A stretch of DNA of 64,000 nt from Ypsolopha sequella. Lineage: Eukaryota; Arthropoda; Insecta; Lepidoptera; Ypsolophidae. The notes beneath the pieces are model-generated. The model searched no databases and was not told where the DNA came from. It saw only the letters and a list, made by a program, of their open reading frames with translations. Made by a program: the position numbers and the translations under genes. Position 1 is the stretch's first letter, and each line of letters starts with the position of its first letter. The stretch covers positions 20,635,501 to 20,699,500 of the forward strand of contig OW203992.1 in assembly GCA_934047225.1 (NCBI GenBank), given 5' to 3'. Shown here one piece after another: positions 10,739 through 21,320 of this stretch.

Positions 10739-10810
10739 CGCCTTCGCATGGATTGGTGCCACGAAACAGTGGCGCACATGGAACTGTGTGCTGGAAAAGC
10801 AATGACAATG
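10739..10810 (+). pseudogene. Mariner transposase remnant, 3' part
   Basis: The frame reads R-L-R-M-D-W-C-H-E-T, a conserved mariner transposase stretch. It follows on from T-E-D-Q-K at the left flank of the BEL element once one CGCC is removed. It decays within about 70 bp and runs into the M5 repeat. The D-E-T/S-W catalytic block is not found. Confidence 0.72.
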
Positions 10811-10813
10811 ACT

Positions 10814-11094
10814 AGTAAAGTGCGAGTCGGACTCGCGCACGAAGGGTTCCGTACCATTATCTATAAAAACGGCAAAAACATCACGTTTGTTGTATGGGAG
10901 CCCCCTTAAATATTTATTTTATTCTGTTTTTTAGTATTTGTTGTTACAGCGGCAACAGAAATACATTTCAACTGTCTAACTATCACGGTTCATGAGATAC
11001 AGCCTAGTGACAGATGGACAGACGGACAGACAGACGGACAGTGGAATCTTAGTAATAGGGTCTCGTTGGTTACCCTTTGGGTACGGAACCCTAA
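10814..11094 (-). repeat. M5 interspersed element, copy 1
   Basis: Bounded by AGTGCGAGTCGGACTCGCGC and TACGGAACCCTA. Inside are GTTGTATGGGAGCCCCCTTA, a TTTATTTTATTCTGTTTTTTAG-like block and a GACAGACGGACAG microsatellite. Other copies are at 30056-30378, 45771-46045 and 47376-47658. No protein is encoded. It is a high-copy non-autonomous element that shares its termini with M4. Confidence 0.7.
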
Positions 11095-11988
11095 AAATAG
11101 AAAAATTATGAAAAAAACATTTTTTTCATACCAGTGTTAGGTAAAGTTACCCTCTACTCTCATTAGACAGACTCTAATTCACATAAATTAAAGTTACCGT
11201 TGTTCTTAACCAACCTTATTAAATTTAGTTTGCGTTAAAATATCTAGATTTTACAGAAATTTGGTTGACTCGAGAAGGCAATGCTTTGATGGAGCATTAA
11301 GTGCGGCCAGTTTGCGTTTATGGGTGCCGCTGCAAATCGTCTATCGAATCGGAAGGGGCTGGTCGAGCACCGGACGTGGTTTGAGCCACGGTTCAAACTT
11401 TCAACACCCAACATTAGCACGAACTGCCGCCTCGTCGACCGACATTTTCTTTTTAAAAACTCGTTACGTCTTTTGTAATGTGAGAGTGTGAAGAATGAAG
11501 AAGTGACACGCAATAAACCTACTTGTATTGTAGGTATAACTACTGAATCATAAATCTTTGAACATGAAAATCGTTGGAAAACTCCCTATTAAATTCTAAA
11601 TAAAAATATTAAAATAAGGGTTCCGATCTCAAAAGTTAGAAACAGGAGTCCTATAGTTGTCCGTCTGTTTGTTTGTCACTGCCCCTCGTCTCCGAGATGG
11701 AAGCCATAAACATAAGGATTATCCGCATGGCCTCAAACATATTTTGCTCAAGGCCTCAAAAAATGCTCTGCCATTTAAAAAGAAAAATATTTATAATTCA
11801 AAAAGAACAAAAGATCAGATCATGTATTGGATCCGTCTTATAAATTAAACAATTTTTTTTAAATTTTTATTTCGTACTTTTCGAGATATGTGAAAAAAAA
11901 ACGAAAAGTCCAAGTCCACTCTCCTATATTTACAAAAATACGCGACTAAAAAAATATAAATTAAGTAAAAAAAATATAAAAATAGTAA
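11095..11988. other. Unassigned region with a fragment of M4/M5-type repeat
   Basis: Around 11620-11800 the order GGGTTCCGATCTC, TTGTCCGTCTGTTTG and CGTCTCCGAGATGG resembles M4. At 11244-11513 both strands are open for 76-89 codons over a moderately GC-rich stretch. I recognise no family there and see no splice context that would tie it to the + strand gene. Confidence 0.35.
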
Positions 11989-12152
11989 AGCTGATTCTGA
12001 AGGCTTTAATTTTAGTTTTAATGCTGTCAAAACTAAATTTTCTTCATTGCAAAATAGTTCATAAGTGTTAAGTACAGAAGCTAAATTACATTGGAAAATT
12101 TTAGTTTTGACAGCACTGAAACTGAAATTAAAGCCTTCAAAATCGGCATTAC
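11989..12152. repeat. M6 palindromic MITE, copy 1
   Basis: The arm GATTCTGAAGGCTTTAATTT recurs inverted as AAATTAAAGCCTTCAAAATC at the right end; the arms cover most of the element. A second copy is at 12741-12870. The antisense 129-codon frame here is a product of the palindrome. Confidence 0.7.
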
Positions 12153-12740
12153 TATGTGAATTAAACAGAAAAGCGCTTTCTTTGCGCAAATATAATTTGC
12201 AGTTGGCGAGTTCAATTATTTTATTTCCGACCATCTCGAAAGTCAGTATTTTCTGTATGAAGAGTATAAAACTTATTTATTCTTACGAGGAAATATTTTA
12301 AATTATATTTTCTCAGAAATGTTTACGGATCACATCAAAAATACAATTTGCACACCAAATAACACCATTGGAAATTTTTCAGCGCGGAAGAGAGCCGGTA
12401 CGTAGCCATACGTAGCATCCGTGGTTATTGTTTTATGACTTCCAGAAATCCTAAAATTGTGCTCCCAAAACACGCCCAATCAAATTTAGTGTGCAGTAAG
12501 TAGTTTTGATAGAACAATGTAGTTAAAATTTTTAGTGTTTTCTTTCGTGCGACCCGAACTTGTAAAATGTATCAGCTACGGTTTATAGCGAACCTAGAGT
12601 ATAAATGTGTATACTCTAAAATAGCGAACCTCCTGAGATGCCCAACTTGTCTGTTCTATTTGTAGCAGTAACAGAATAAATGGATAAAACGAACTTAAAA
12701 AGTTAGCAAACTGTATTGTTCATATACCTACTTATTAAAA
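12153..12740. other. Unassigned DNA
   Basis: No gene or repeat recognised. A TAGCGAACCT motif recurs twice around 12590 and 12623. Confidence 0.4.
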
Positions 12741-12870
12741 TAGATTCTGAAGGCTTTAATTTTAGTTTTAGTGCTGCCAAAACTAAATTTTATTCATTAC
12801 AAAATAGTTCATGCTACATTATATTAGAAAAAAATAATGTTTTGACAGACCTTCAGAATCGGCTTTATTA
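12741..12870. repeat. M6 palindromic MITE, copy 2
   Basis: The left arm matches 11996-12060 closely. The right arm is shortened, ending CCTTCAGAATCGGC. Same family as 11989-12152. Confidence 0.65.
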
Positions 12871-13495
12871 TAAGTATTTACCTATATATATATATTATAT
12901 GTGAGGCTTATATATATATATATATATAAGCCTCAAATTCTTGCCGTTGCAATATTTTTATATGGGAATCTAATGTACGATTTGAATTTTTGATGCTTCA
13001 ATAGAAATAACTAAACTAAGCTGCAGTGTACCTACTTTCGAACTAACGTACATCGAACTTCTATTTAACAATTACAACTGTAGGTAAGTGCTAAGTGGTA
13101 GAGTTTCCTGAATAACATGTAAATGGTGTTACAAAAGCAATTTCGTGGTAGTACAAGAGGAATGTAAGCAGCAGAACTCTCATAAAACGGCACATTTCTT
13201 GGCTTGTGTTCAAGCTCACAGCTCACAGGTCGATGTGCTCATAAATTGCCGCTCCCAGGTGCTAGGCTCCCCTCCTTAATTTATACGTACATAGTTCCTT
13301 CAGGAGCTGAATAAACGAAGTTTTTTAAGTTAATGCTACTTTTAGAAGTTTTAACTTTTATATGACGCGTGAAAGACATTCGCGATGAGGCGCTGTGGCT
13401 TGCTCAAGTTTTAGCTTTAGTCAACTTCCCGCTGACAGCTTTGAGTAGATTATATGCATACTTTTATCAAGTATATATGTGGCAGGCAAATAGTG
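12871..13495. other. TA-rich microsatellite and unassigned DNA
   Basis: A TA dinucleotide tract near 12886-12930 forms a near-perfect palindrome (TATATAT flanked by GAGGCTTA and TAAGCCTC). The remainder shows nothing recognisable. Confidence 0.4.
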
Positions 13496-13957
13496 AAATT
13501 CCGTCGTTTACAAACGGCGTCGTCAGTTTTTAAACGCTCGCTGTTTTGTAATACCCCGTTCATAAAATGATTTTGTCATTTTCTAAAAAGCCAAAATCAA
13601 AAGTGCTTTACCAAAAAGTGCAAAATAGGTGCGATGACGAACGGCGAGCGGAGGGAGGAGGAGTGTGTTAGGTTCAAAGATTTCAAAAGTAAATATTCAA
13701 AAGGCATTCAAAAACAATGCAATAGATTTTAGGGCTCATCTAAACTTTTTGAAATCTTTGGTAGGTTTACATGTAAGTGCATATTGGGAACCGAGCGAAG
13801 CGAAGCAGGGCGAGGCGACTTTCAATACTTCTATAATTAGTATATGCCAAGGCAAACTAGAAAATGCCGAATTCTACTATTTGACGAAGATTCGTCAAAT
13901 AGCAATATAGTAAGCGTTTAGAAACTGACGACGCCGTTTGTAAACGGCTGAATTTTA
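13496..13957. repeat. M7 inverted-repeat element, copy 1
   Basis: The left end, CCGTCGTTTACAAACGGCGT then CGTCAGTTTTTAAACGC, recurs inverted at 13908-13957. The interior has GTGCGATGACGAACGGCGAG, GTGTGTTAGGTT and GAGCGAAGCGAAGC blocks. These recur in a copy at 48835-49430 that is split by another element, and in 37260-37310 and 37870-37900. Confidence 0.65.
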
Positions 13958-14136
13958 CTAGTTGCCTGCGACATATACCTATACATACTCGTATATGACG
14001 GCGAGGTAGCTAAAAGAAAATTGGTGAGCGCGTGAAAACTTTTAAATAAGCACCGGGTGTAAATGGACACTTGAATCTTTGAAACCAAATTATCTAAGGA
14101 ACATTCTGAACCAACGAAATAAAATTAATAAAAGTA

Positions 14137-14194
14137 ATAGTAGTTTATGCTACAAGGGTGAAAAGGAATAATTTACGAGGACGCTTTAAAACAC
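14137..14194 (+). repeat. M2 element, left part split by LINE
   Basis: Matches the start of the M2 copy at 44531 (TAGTAGTTTATGCTACAAGG) up to TTAAAACAC. The sequence resumes at 16582 on the far side of the LINE. Confidence 0.8.
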
Positions 14195-16581
14195 AAGATA
14201 CAAGATACAAGATCATTTATTTGCAATAAAGCCATACAAAAGTTATGTACTAAGGCATGCAAAATACATTGGTAAAATAAAAATAACACAGAAACTAAAA
14301 CTAATTATTGGAAAATAAAATATTAATAAGATAAATTGAAATACATCCACAAAAAAAAATGAATATTATTTAGAACTTAACAATAAATTAAATTAATGAA
14401 TAATAAATAAATTGATTAAATTAAGAGATTACATCAAATTATTAACTTATACTTACTTTAATAACTAAAAAATTATTCCCTACATGCATAATACTCGGAC
14501 AAATTATAAAAAGGTCTATCCAGTAGATACGTTCTAAGGTTTCTTGAAAATTCGTTAACATTATTACTGTCTTTTATAGTTTTATTAAGTTTGTTGAAAA
14601 TTTTCAGTCCTGAGTAATTCATATTTTGTTGAAATACACCATAATTTGGGTGAGGTAAAACTAAATGTTTATAATTTCTTAAGAAATGGGTTTGAGTGTC
14701 ACTGACCTTTTTATAATCACTTAGAGATTTAAAAATTTTTATTGATACTAAATAGATATACAAACAAGTAACTGTTAATATTTTATGTTTTATAAATAAA
14801 GGTTTACAATGTTCCCGGAAATTAGCGCTATCGATTATACGCACTGCTTTTTTTTGTAGAATTAGAATGTCCTTAATTTGTTTTGAATTTCCCCATACCA
14901 CCAGACCATATCTAATAATACTCTCAAAATAGGAAAAGTACATGATCTTGAGAGTATCTGAGCCCACAATTTTACTCATACTCTTTAAGGAGAAACAAGC
15001 GCTAGCTAATTTCTTTTTCAGGTTGGCAATTTGCTGTCCCCATCTCAGTTGATTGTCGAGCTCAATACCTAAGAAACGTACACAATTGACCTTGTCGATA
15101 GGTAGATTTAGAGTGCACTCTGCGCTGTTCGTGTGGCGCTTAAAAACAATATAATTGCTTTTACTGCAGTTCATTGAGAGACCGTTAGCCTTAAACCATC
15201 TACACAGGTCATTCCATACTGCTAAAGCTGTGCTTGTAACCTTTTTGAAATTACTTTCACTAATTATTAAGCTGGTATCGTCAGCATATAAGTAAGTTGT
15301 TGCACCAGCTATATTACAAGCCAGGTCATTAATAAAGATGTTAAATAATAATGGTCCTAGCACTGATCCCTGTGGAACGCCGTATTTAATGATTTTCTCG
15401 CCTGACCTTATTTTGCTTGATTCATCATGATCGTTATTTAAAGTAAGTTGAACAAACTGTGTACGATTTGTCATGTACGATAAAATGAAATTGTGTGCGG
15501 AACCTCTTATGCCGTAGTATTCCAGTTTGTCGGATAAGATTTTATGACTGACACAATCAAAAGCCTTACTTAAATCACAAAATATTCCGATACATTTATC
15601 TTTACCGTTCAAAATGTCAGATATTTCTTCAACTAAATCACTTATTGCCGCTATCGTGTTAGATGCTTTCCTAAATCCATATTGCTGTGTACTAAAATAT
15701 TTGTTATCTTCAAAGAAATTTTCAATTCTAGCTGCAATAATTTTTTCAAGTAACTTCGCTAAGACTGAAAGTAGGGATATCGGACGATATTTAGATACGT
15801 CTTTTGTATCTCCTTTTTTATGAATAGGAATAACTTTAGCTTGCTTGAGTTTATTAGGAAAAATTTCTTGTTCGATACAGTGATTAAAGATGTGGCAGAT
15901 GGGAGTGGCAAGTAAGTCAATATTAGATTTAATAACTTTTGTGCTCAGTTCATCGGCTCCGCAGGAGTTGCTGTTTTTTTAATGTTTTTGCTAATTTTAT
16001 AATTTCGATTTCGTCAGTTGGTTTAAGGAACATAGATTTAGAGTTATTTACATTAGTATTTTTGAGATATGATTTATAATTTTTATTGTTTATTATGTCA
16101 GGTTTACCTACCTCTATGAAAAAATTATTAAATAAATTACTTATGTCCTTTGCATTGGTGATGGTTTGACCCTGATTATTATTTATTTCCCATCCTTTAT
16201 TATCATTAACAGATTTCCGTCCGTTTTTAGATTTACCTGTTTGCTGATTTACAATATTCCAAATGGTTTTTATTTTACTTTTAGAGTTTTCAATCATGTT
16301 TTTAATATGTATTTGTTTTGCAGACGTTATTGCATTGTTGAGAATTTTTTTGTAACTTTGACTATAATTTTTTAGCTGTGAGGTGCAATGTCGACGCATT
16401 TGTAAAAGTAAGGTTCTTTTGCGTCTACAAGAAATTCGCAGTCCTTTAGACAGCCATTTATTAGTTTTTTGTGACACCTTAATTTTTCTAATAGGGAAAT
16501 GTTGATTTATAAGTAAGTTTAAAATTTTATAAAAACTATCTAATTTTATAAAAACTATCTACTTTAGATAGACTTTCTCTT
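14195..16581 (-). mobile_element. 5'-truncated non-LTR retrotransposon (CR1/jockey-like)
   Basis: The insertion interrupts M2 exactly, with ACAC on both sides (14191-14194 and 16582-16585) as a candidate short target duplication. On the minus strand the coding region occupies 16477-14473, followed by an AT-rich 3' region. It ends in a short repeated tail, (CTTGTAT)2 then CTT. The 5' end lacks the endonuclease domain, so the copy is 5'-truncated. Confidence 0.85.
14473..16477 (-). pseudogene. LINE reverse transcriptase, one frameshift
   Basis: The upstream frame (16477-15950) starts in the linker after the endonuclease (W-L-S-K-G-L-R). It runs to K-T-L-K-K-Q-Q and then loses frame at an A-rich run near 15972-15980. 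The downstream frame is open from about 15960 to the stop at 14473. It carries the RT signature blocks: a K-x-Y-R-P-I-S-L-L region near 15785, D-L-S-K-A-F-D-C-V near 15565, G-V-P-Q-G-S-V-L-G-P near 15375 and the catalytic Y-A-D-D near 15285. It ends in a typical thumb/C-terminal region. No RNase H is present. Outside the single shift the protein is well preserved, so the insertion is fairly recent. Clade placement is from motif style only. Confidence 0.85.
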
Positions 16582-16763
16582 ACACGAACGTAGCGAGTGT
16601 TTTAAACGTAACCGAGTAATTTATTGCTCTTACGCCCGTGTATCATACTACATTTTTCAATGCATAGTGTGAGGAAATAAAACAAATATAATCTTGTGAA
16701 CTTTAAATTATGATTGGCTCAAAAGGACTGTATCCAGAGCCGTTAAACAGTGAAAAAAAAAGT
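16582..16763 (+). repeat. M2 element, right part split by LINE
   Basis: Resumes at ACACGAACGTAGCGAG and follows the 44531 copy through the AATGCATAGTGTGAGGAAAT block to CCGTTAAACAGTG. The terminal roughly 150 bp found in complete copies are missing. Confidence 0.75.
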
Positions 16764-17639
16764 GTTTCCTTCAGTTTTGAAAACCTATACTGTGTGTGAA
16801 TGTCGTGTAGACGCACATTTTAATTTTATTTTCAGAAAAGTTATTTAGTTGTGTTCAATAGATGATGTAGTCCCATTCAAAGATAATTGTCCATTTCCAC
16901 CCTGTATATTTAAAAGTATCCTATGTAGAGTCTCCCCAGGGGTACTAGCATGAACTTGGTATCGGCTCGACATCGATTCGATATATAAAAATATAACTCT
17001 TTCATTGCAATAAGGATTATTATCGATTTTATCTGTCAAATTTATCTAATCAATGTGTACGTGCTCGCATAGCAGGATAGAATATTGGAGATTTTTGGAT
17101 TGCTGGAGAGAGAGACTCGCGGACGTGCTTTAGACATTTTCATTTACTTAAGACTGTACCTGAGCCTAGAGCATGAGCAACGCCAGACTTTCGAGGATTC
17201 ATTCATTCGGACTCTCCGTGTATTGAAAAAGAAAATACATTTGATTTATTGATATCTTATTTAGGGATTCTACTTATAAACAAGCGAAATTATTAAAATT
17301 TGTTTTCACCTTTCCATACTGGACCAGTCAGCTGATCGGGACAATTTGTATGGGAGCAAGAGAAAAAAAGTTGCGAATTTCGCTTAGCTCCCATACAAAC
17401 AGTTGTTCATATAGACTAGTACTACCTATGTTTTGAGTTTCGCCAACTAATATTATTTAACCTTATATAGGCAGGGTAATCATGTCCAAGGGCCCAAAAG
17501 CCTCCCGGTCAGTCAGCCCAGCTAGGAAAGCTTCGAACAGCTTCAGCATGCTGACACAAAAACTGGTCCAGTAAAGGGAAGGTGGAGCTCGTCGTGATCC
17601 CTGTATATATTTTGTTGAGTATATGTATCGTTGTTGCAG
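16764..17639. other. Region upstream of first recognised exon
   Basis: No repeat or gene is recognised. Either it is an intron of the PDZ gene (the next exon starts after TTGTTGCAG) or it includes that gene's promoter. A short inverted pair (CAATTTGTATGGGAGCAAGA and CTCCCATACAAACAG) lies near 17340-17400. Confidence 0.35.
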
Positions 17640-17815
17640 AGTGCCGGTAGACCCCCGGCATGAGGTCGGGGGAGGCGGCGGAGGGGTCTGAGCTGGCAGA
17701 GTTCGGTGCGCGCTGGCCGCCGCCGCCCTACGCCCAGAGCTATGGATGGACCCGCTCCGCCACGCCACAGCATCCGCCCGCGCACCACCTCGCGCGGCAC
17801 TCGCGCTCGCAGCAG
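17640..17815 (+). CDS. dysc: PDZ gene exon 1 of model (start codon at 17660)
   Basis: A GC-rich island follows TTGTTGCAG and ends AGCAG before GTACT. The coding frame is set by the downstream exons. In that frame a TAG occurs at 17648-17650 and the first ATG is 17660, so the exon seems to contain 19 nt of 5' leader and 52 codons. The product is rich in Pro, Ser and His (for example W-P-P-P-P-Y-A-Q-S-Y-G-W) and no domain is recognised. It ends in phase 0. If the acceptor is instead the AG at 17649-17650, the stop would be intronic and the exon could be internal, but that site has a poor pyrimidine tract. The antisense 97- and 101-codon frames over this exon are shadows of its high GC content. 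Confidence 0.7.
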
Positions 17816-17844
17816 GTACTCTATCTGCAAATACAACTACATTA

Positions 17845-18080
17845 GCCGCTAAGAAAGAAAGAAAGAAAATTAAATTTATTCGTCATAAATAAAAACAGGG
17901 AAAATTCTTGGAATAAAAATAACTTAAAAACTAAACTTACAAGAAAACAATATAACATACTACAAAATATGACGAAAAGGGGCAGACTCAGCATCTGCTG
18001 TGAGCTGTCGAGCTGTGTTCGCTAAGGGGGCGAATGAACTCTTGCCATGCAATAACTGAATATATTAGGTGACTATGGTG
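17845..18080 (-). mobile_element. LINE 3'-end fragment with GAAA-type tail
   Basis: It starts with (AAGA)n then AAATTAAATTTATT, the reverse of a LINE 3' end with a CTTT microsatellite tail. The downstream GGCAGACTCAGCATCTGCTG block parallels GAGCAAGCTCAGCAAATGCT at about 21277, suggesting related LINE 3' ends. No coding part is recognised. Confidence 0.5.
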
Positions 18081-18230
18081 ATATAACTTCGTATCTCGGA
18101 AACTTAGAAATTAATCCTTCCAATTCCAAAAAATATTCTATGACAAAAACAAACAAAATACAATCATTAAAACACAAAAAATCGACGCTTATGGAGGTTT
18201 ATTGTGATTATGGAAAAACTCATTTGTTTT

Positions 18231-19038
18231 TAGGGTTTCGTACCTAAAAGGTACAAAAGGAACTTTATGGTGAGACTCCGTTGTCTATCCGTCCGTCCGT
18301 ATGTCACAGCCTCATTTTTAAGCAACTCAACTTTAGCATAGTTCAAGATAAAGACATGAAACTTGGCACAATAATAGCATTAATTTGCCCACATATCACG
18401 GTATAAAAAAAATATGAAACATTTTAAATTGTTCATAATATTCCCAAAACAAAAGTGAGAAAAATAAAAAATATTATCCTAAAAATACAATATGGGTATT
18501 AAATTGTAGATATTAAAAAGATGATTGTAGAAATATACACTTTTACTATATTTACTGGCACTGGTTTCGAGAAATCTTTAAAAAAACACAAAAATATGTA
18601 TGTCCCCCCCATTATCACAGAAACTGGTAGACCGAAAAATATGAAAATAATCGTAATTACAGATCATAATTGGCACATTACAGGAAAACTATAACGATAA
18701 AAAAAAATTGAGCACAAATGAAAAATAAAAAAAAAGTAAAATAAATAAAGAACATATTTTTTTAAAATACAACATGTGTATCAAATTGTAGGTGTTAAAA
18801 GCTGATTGTAAAAATGAATAGTTTGTATAACCCTAAAAAATTTTATGTCCCCCCTTTATCTCTAAAACTGGTGAACAAAAAAATATTTAAAAAAATCATG
18901 GTAATATGTGTTTACGTAAAGATTACAAGAAAAATAAAGCGGTTGAGAAATTCACGAAATAAAATGACAAAATTAAATCTATCATCTACAATATGGAACT
19001 CTACGTACGCGAGTCTGACTCGCACTTGGCCGTTTTTT
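18231..19038. repeat. M4 interspersed element, copy 2
   Basis: Starts AGGGTTTCGTACCTAAAAGG and ends GCGAGTCTGACTCGCACTTG. It shares the order of blocks with 2667-4086 (GTCCGTCCGTATGTCACAGC, the TAGCATTAATTTGCCCAC region, CCGAAAAATATGAAAA) but has fewer internal tandem units, hence the shorter length. Confidence 0.65.
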
Positions 19039-19049
19039 TTTAAATTCCT

Positions 19050-19183
19050 TTACACTCTCCTCGGCACGGTTGTAGAGGCATGAGCAACAAAGAAGCGTGC
19101 ATACAACTTTGTACGGAGACGGACCGAAAAAAATCACTTCCCGCATTCAAGGTCATGCCTCTAGAACCGTGCCGGGGAGTGTA
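19050..19183. repeat. Short inverted-repeat element
   Basis: ACTCTCCTCGGCACGGTTGT followed by AGAGGCATGA recurs inverted as TCATGCCTCTAGAACCGTGC and CGGGGAGTGT about 80 bases on. It is a MITE-like hairpin with no second copy seen in the window. Confidence 0.5.
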
Positions 19184-19202
19184 CCATCTTGTAGCCCTTT
19201 GC

Positions 19203-19785
19203 AATTTTAAGTATTCCGACCCTTTCGAAAGGGTCGAAATATGGAAACACGTTCCTTACGGAATATGTGTGGTTTAACATTGAACGATAGAGTGAAAAAC
19301 ATGGACATACGGGATCGTTGCGGCCTGAAAGAATGACTAGAATAGAAAATTAAATGCTTCGGTAGTTTGGACATTTTGGACATATAAAGAGACAAGACAA
19401 GACAAGACAAATACTCTTTATTGTAGACCAAAATAAATAAAATAAGGTAAAAGAACAAACTTATGAGAGACGGTAACAATTGGCGGCCTTATCACTTATA
19501 GCGATTTCTTCCAGAGGAGGTTTAATGAATCAGAGTGACGAAAAAAATTCATGGCACCCAAGTGGAAGGTACAGCTCGACAGACCTAGAAGGACGTATGC
19601 TGACCAAATTGGCGACATACTAAAAAGGACAATATCAAAAGTACCCGGAATTGAAGAGCTTGTGTGACGAGATTGATGGATGTGCAAGAGGCGAAAGAGA
19701 TGTGTCAGGATCGTAGCAGATGGAAATCTATAGTCTCTGCCCACCCCTCTTGGACACAGGCGTAAGTATATGTATGTATGTAACC
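19203..19785 (+). mobile_element. RTE-like LINE 3' fragment, itself interrupted
   Basis: The interrupted translation reads D-I-R-D-R-C-G-L-K-E, then after an interruption D-Q-I-G-D-I-L-K-R and A-K-E-M-C-Q-D-R-S-R-W-K-S-I-V-S-A, the C-terminal tail common in insect RTE-type LINEs. It ends in (TATG)n near 19769. A roughly 110-bp block with (ACAAG)n (19388-19495) breaks the frame and looks like the reversed 3' end of another LINE. Parts of a related tail are at 27590-27745, 43388-43425 and 43503-43550. Confidence 0.65.
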
Positions 19786-20112
19786 ATTCTCGAAGGTTCT
19801 ACAACTTTTAGAAAAATCGCAAATTCTCACTATCGCTGACAAATCATTATCAATGATAAAAGCTGACAGAGTCTGGAGAGTATAACCACTCCTCTTTATT
19901 GTCTGTTGAAAAGGGGAGTTAATAAAGTTTTGTACCAACTTTATTCTCAATTTTAATATTCAAATGCTTTTGCTAAACTTTTGCATAACGAATGCAAATG
20001 AGGTCAGAATAAAATAACAGCGCCTTATTTACTACATACATACAAGACGAACGGGGGTGAATACTTCAGAAGAAGAAACTGTTTGTGATTCTTGATTGAA
20101 ACTGTTACCGGA
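19786..20112. other. Unassigned DNA
   Basis: No supported feature between the RTE tail and the Penelope-like inverted repeat. Two weak inverted motifs are present. Confidence 0.35.
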
Positions 20113-21089
20113 ATTGATTTTGAACATAAACACTTGTACAATTTGTTTCATAACACAATTATATTTGTTGCACACTTCCCCTTGCACACTTCCCAACCGG
20201 TTTCGGAAATTAATCCATCTTCAGGGGATACAGAATATTTATTATTTTAATATACGAGCCATAAAACGACAAACGTATGTCAACAATGATTGTGAGGAAA
20301 AACATATACAAAAGTGGGTAGAATAACAGATTGTTAGAGATGCCATTCGAAAAAAAATTTTCCCTAAAGGTTAGGTATTTTTTAGTGAAAGAATTAAAGA
20401 GCATTCAAGAAGCTGGCGCCTCAAAAAGACCGACTCTCAATTCGCAGAACATCTTATTGAAGAAAATCACTCGTTTGATAAAACCCAAAATTTTAAAGCC
20501 CTTCATATATGCAACAAAGGCAGAAAAATGACAGCATTGGAAGCACTGGAGATAAACAAACAAACTTCGAAAGACCAACATAAAATACTCAATCAACAAT
20601 TAGATCTCAATAACTCACCATTACTTTTATACTTTAATTAAGTTTAATATGACATTTAAAATCAGCTTTTGACAATTATTTCGTGATAAGTCTTTGAATT
20701 GTAATTTATTTAACAATCATCACCATTTTCTTTTTCAAAAATCTGACATTACAATTTTTTATTTTTATTTTATTATTTTTTGATTATTTGACATGACTTC
20801 CATTTTACATATTTCACTAAAAAATACCTAACCTTTAGGGAAAAATTTTTTTCGAATGGCATCTCTAACAATCTGTTATTCTACCCACTTTTGTATATGT
20901 TTTTCCTCACAATCATTGTTGACATACGTTTGTCGTTTTATGGCTCGTATATTAAAATAATAAATATTCTGTATCCCCTGAAGATGGATTAATTTCCGAA
21001 ACCGGTTGGGAAGTGTGCAAGGGGAAGTGTGCAACAAATATAATTGTGTTATGAAACAAATTGTACAAGTGTTTATGTTCAAAATCAAG
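20113..21089 (+). mobile_element. Penelope-like element fragment between 276-bp inverted repeats
   Basis: The left arm 20113-20388 and right arm 20815-21089 are near-identical inverted copies. Between them, one frame at about 20400-20640 reads S-Q-F-A-E-H-L-I-E-E-N-H-S-F then L-H-I-C-N-K-G-R-K and L-E-A-L-E-I-N-K, closing near N-S-P-L-L-L-Y-F-N with a TAA. This is the C-terminal GIY-YIG-endonuclease end of Penelope-like retroelements. The RT is absent. Penelope elements are known for terminal repeats in direct or inverted arrangement, which fits. The arms also contain CTGAAGATGG and CCGAAA in order on the minus strand, a partial hammerhead-like core. Confidence 0.7.
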
Positions 21090-21186
21090 ATGCTTTCTAT
21101 GTTTCATCAAGTGCCGACAATCGCAAGTATAAATCATGTTATCGGAATTATTTGCTCTAATGCTAATATTTTTTCAGTTGTGAAAT

Positions 21187-21320
21187 GAAATGAAAGTTAA
21201 AGTGAAATGATTTTTATTTGCCACAGAACGCATAAAAAAAGAAGACACAGTACAACATAATATAAAATGGCTAATAGGAGCAAGCTCAGCAAATGCTACA
21301 AGTTGAAGCAACTTTTGATT
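21187..21320 (-). mobile_element. LINE 3'-end fragment, minus strand
   Basis: Starts with TGAAATGAAATGAAA and then TTATTTGCCACAGAACGC. The block GAGCAAGCTCAGCAAATGCT resembles 17990-18005. It is read as a reversed LINE 3' end; no coding motif. Confidence 0.45.

Noticed and set aside
11244..11513. Overlapping open frames on both strands as a gene
   Set aside because: Open on both strands with no motif, no splice context and no second copy to judge conservation.
17463..17836. Two antisense frames of 97-101 codons
   Set aside because: They are the complement of a GC-rich exon on the + strand and carry no recognised motif.
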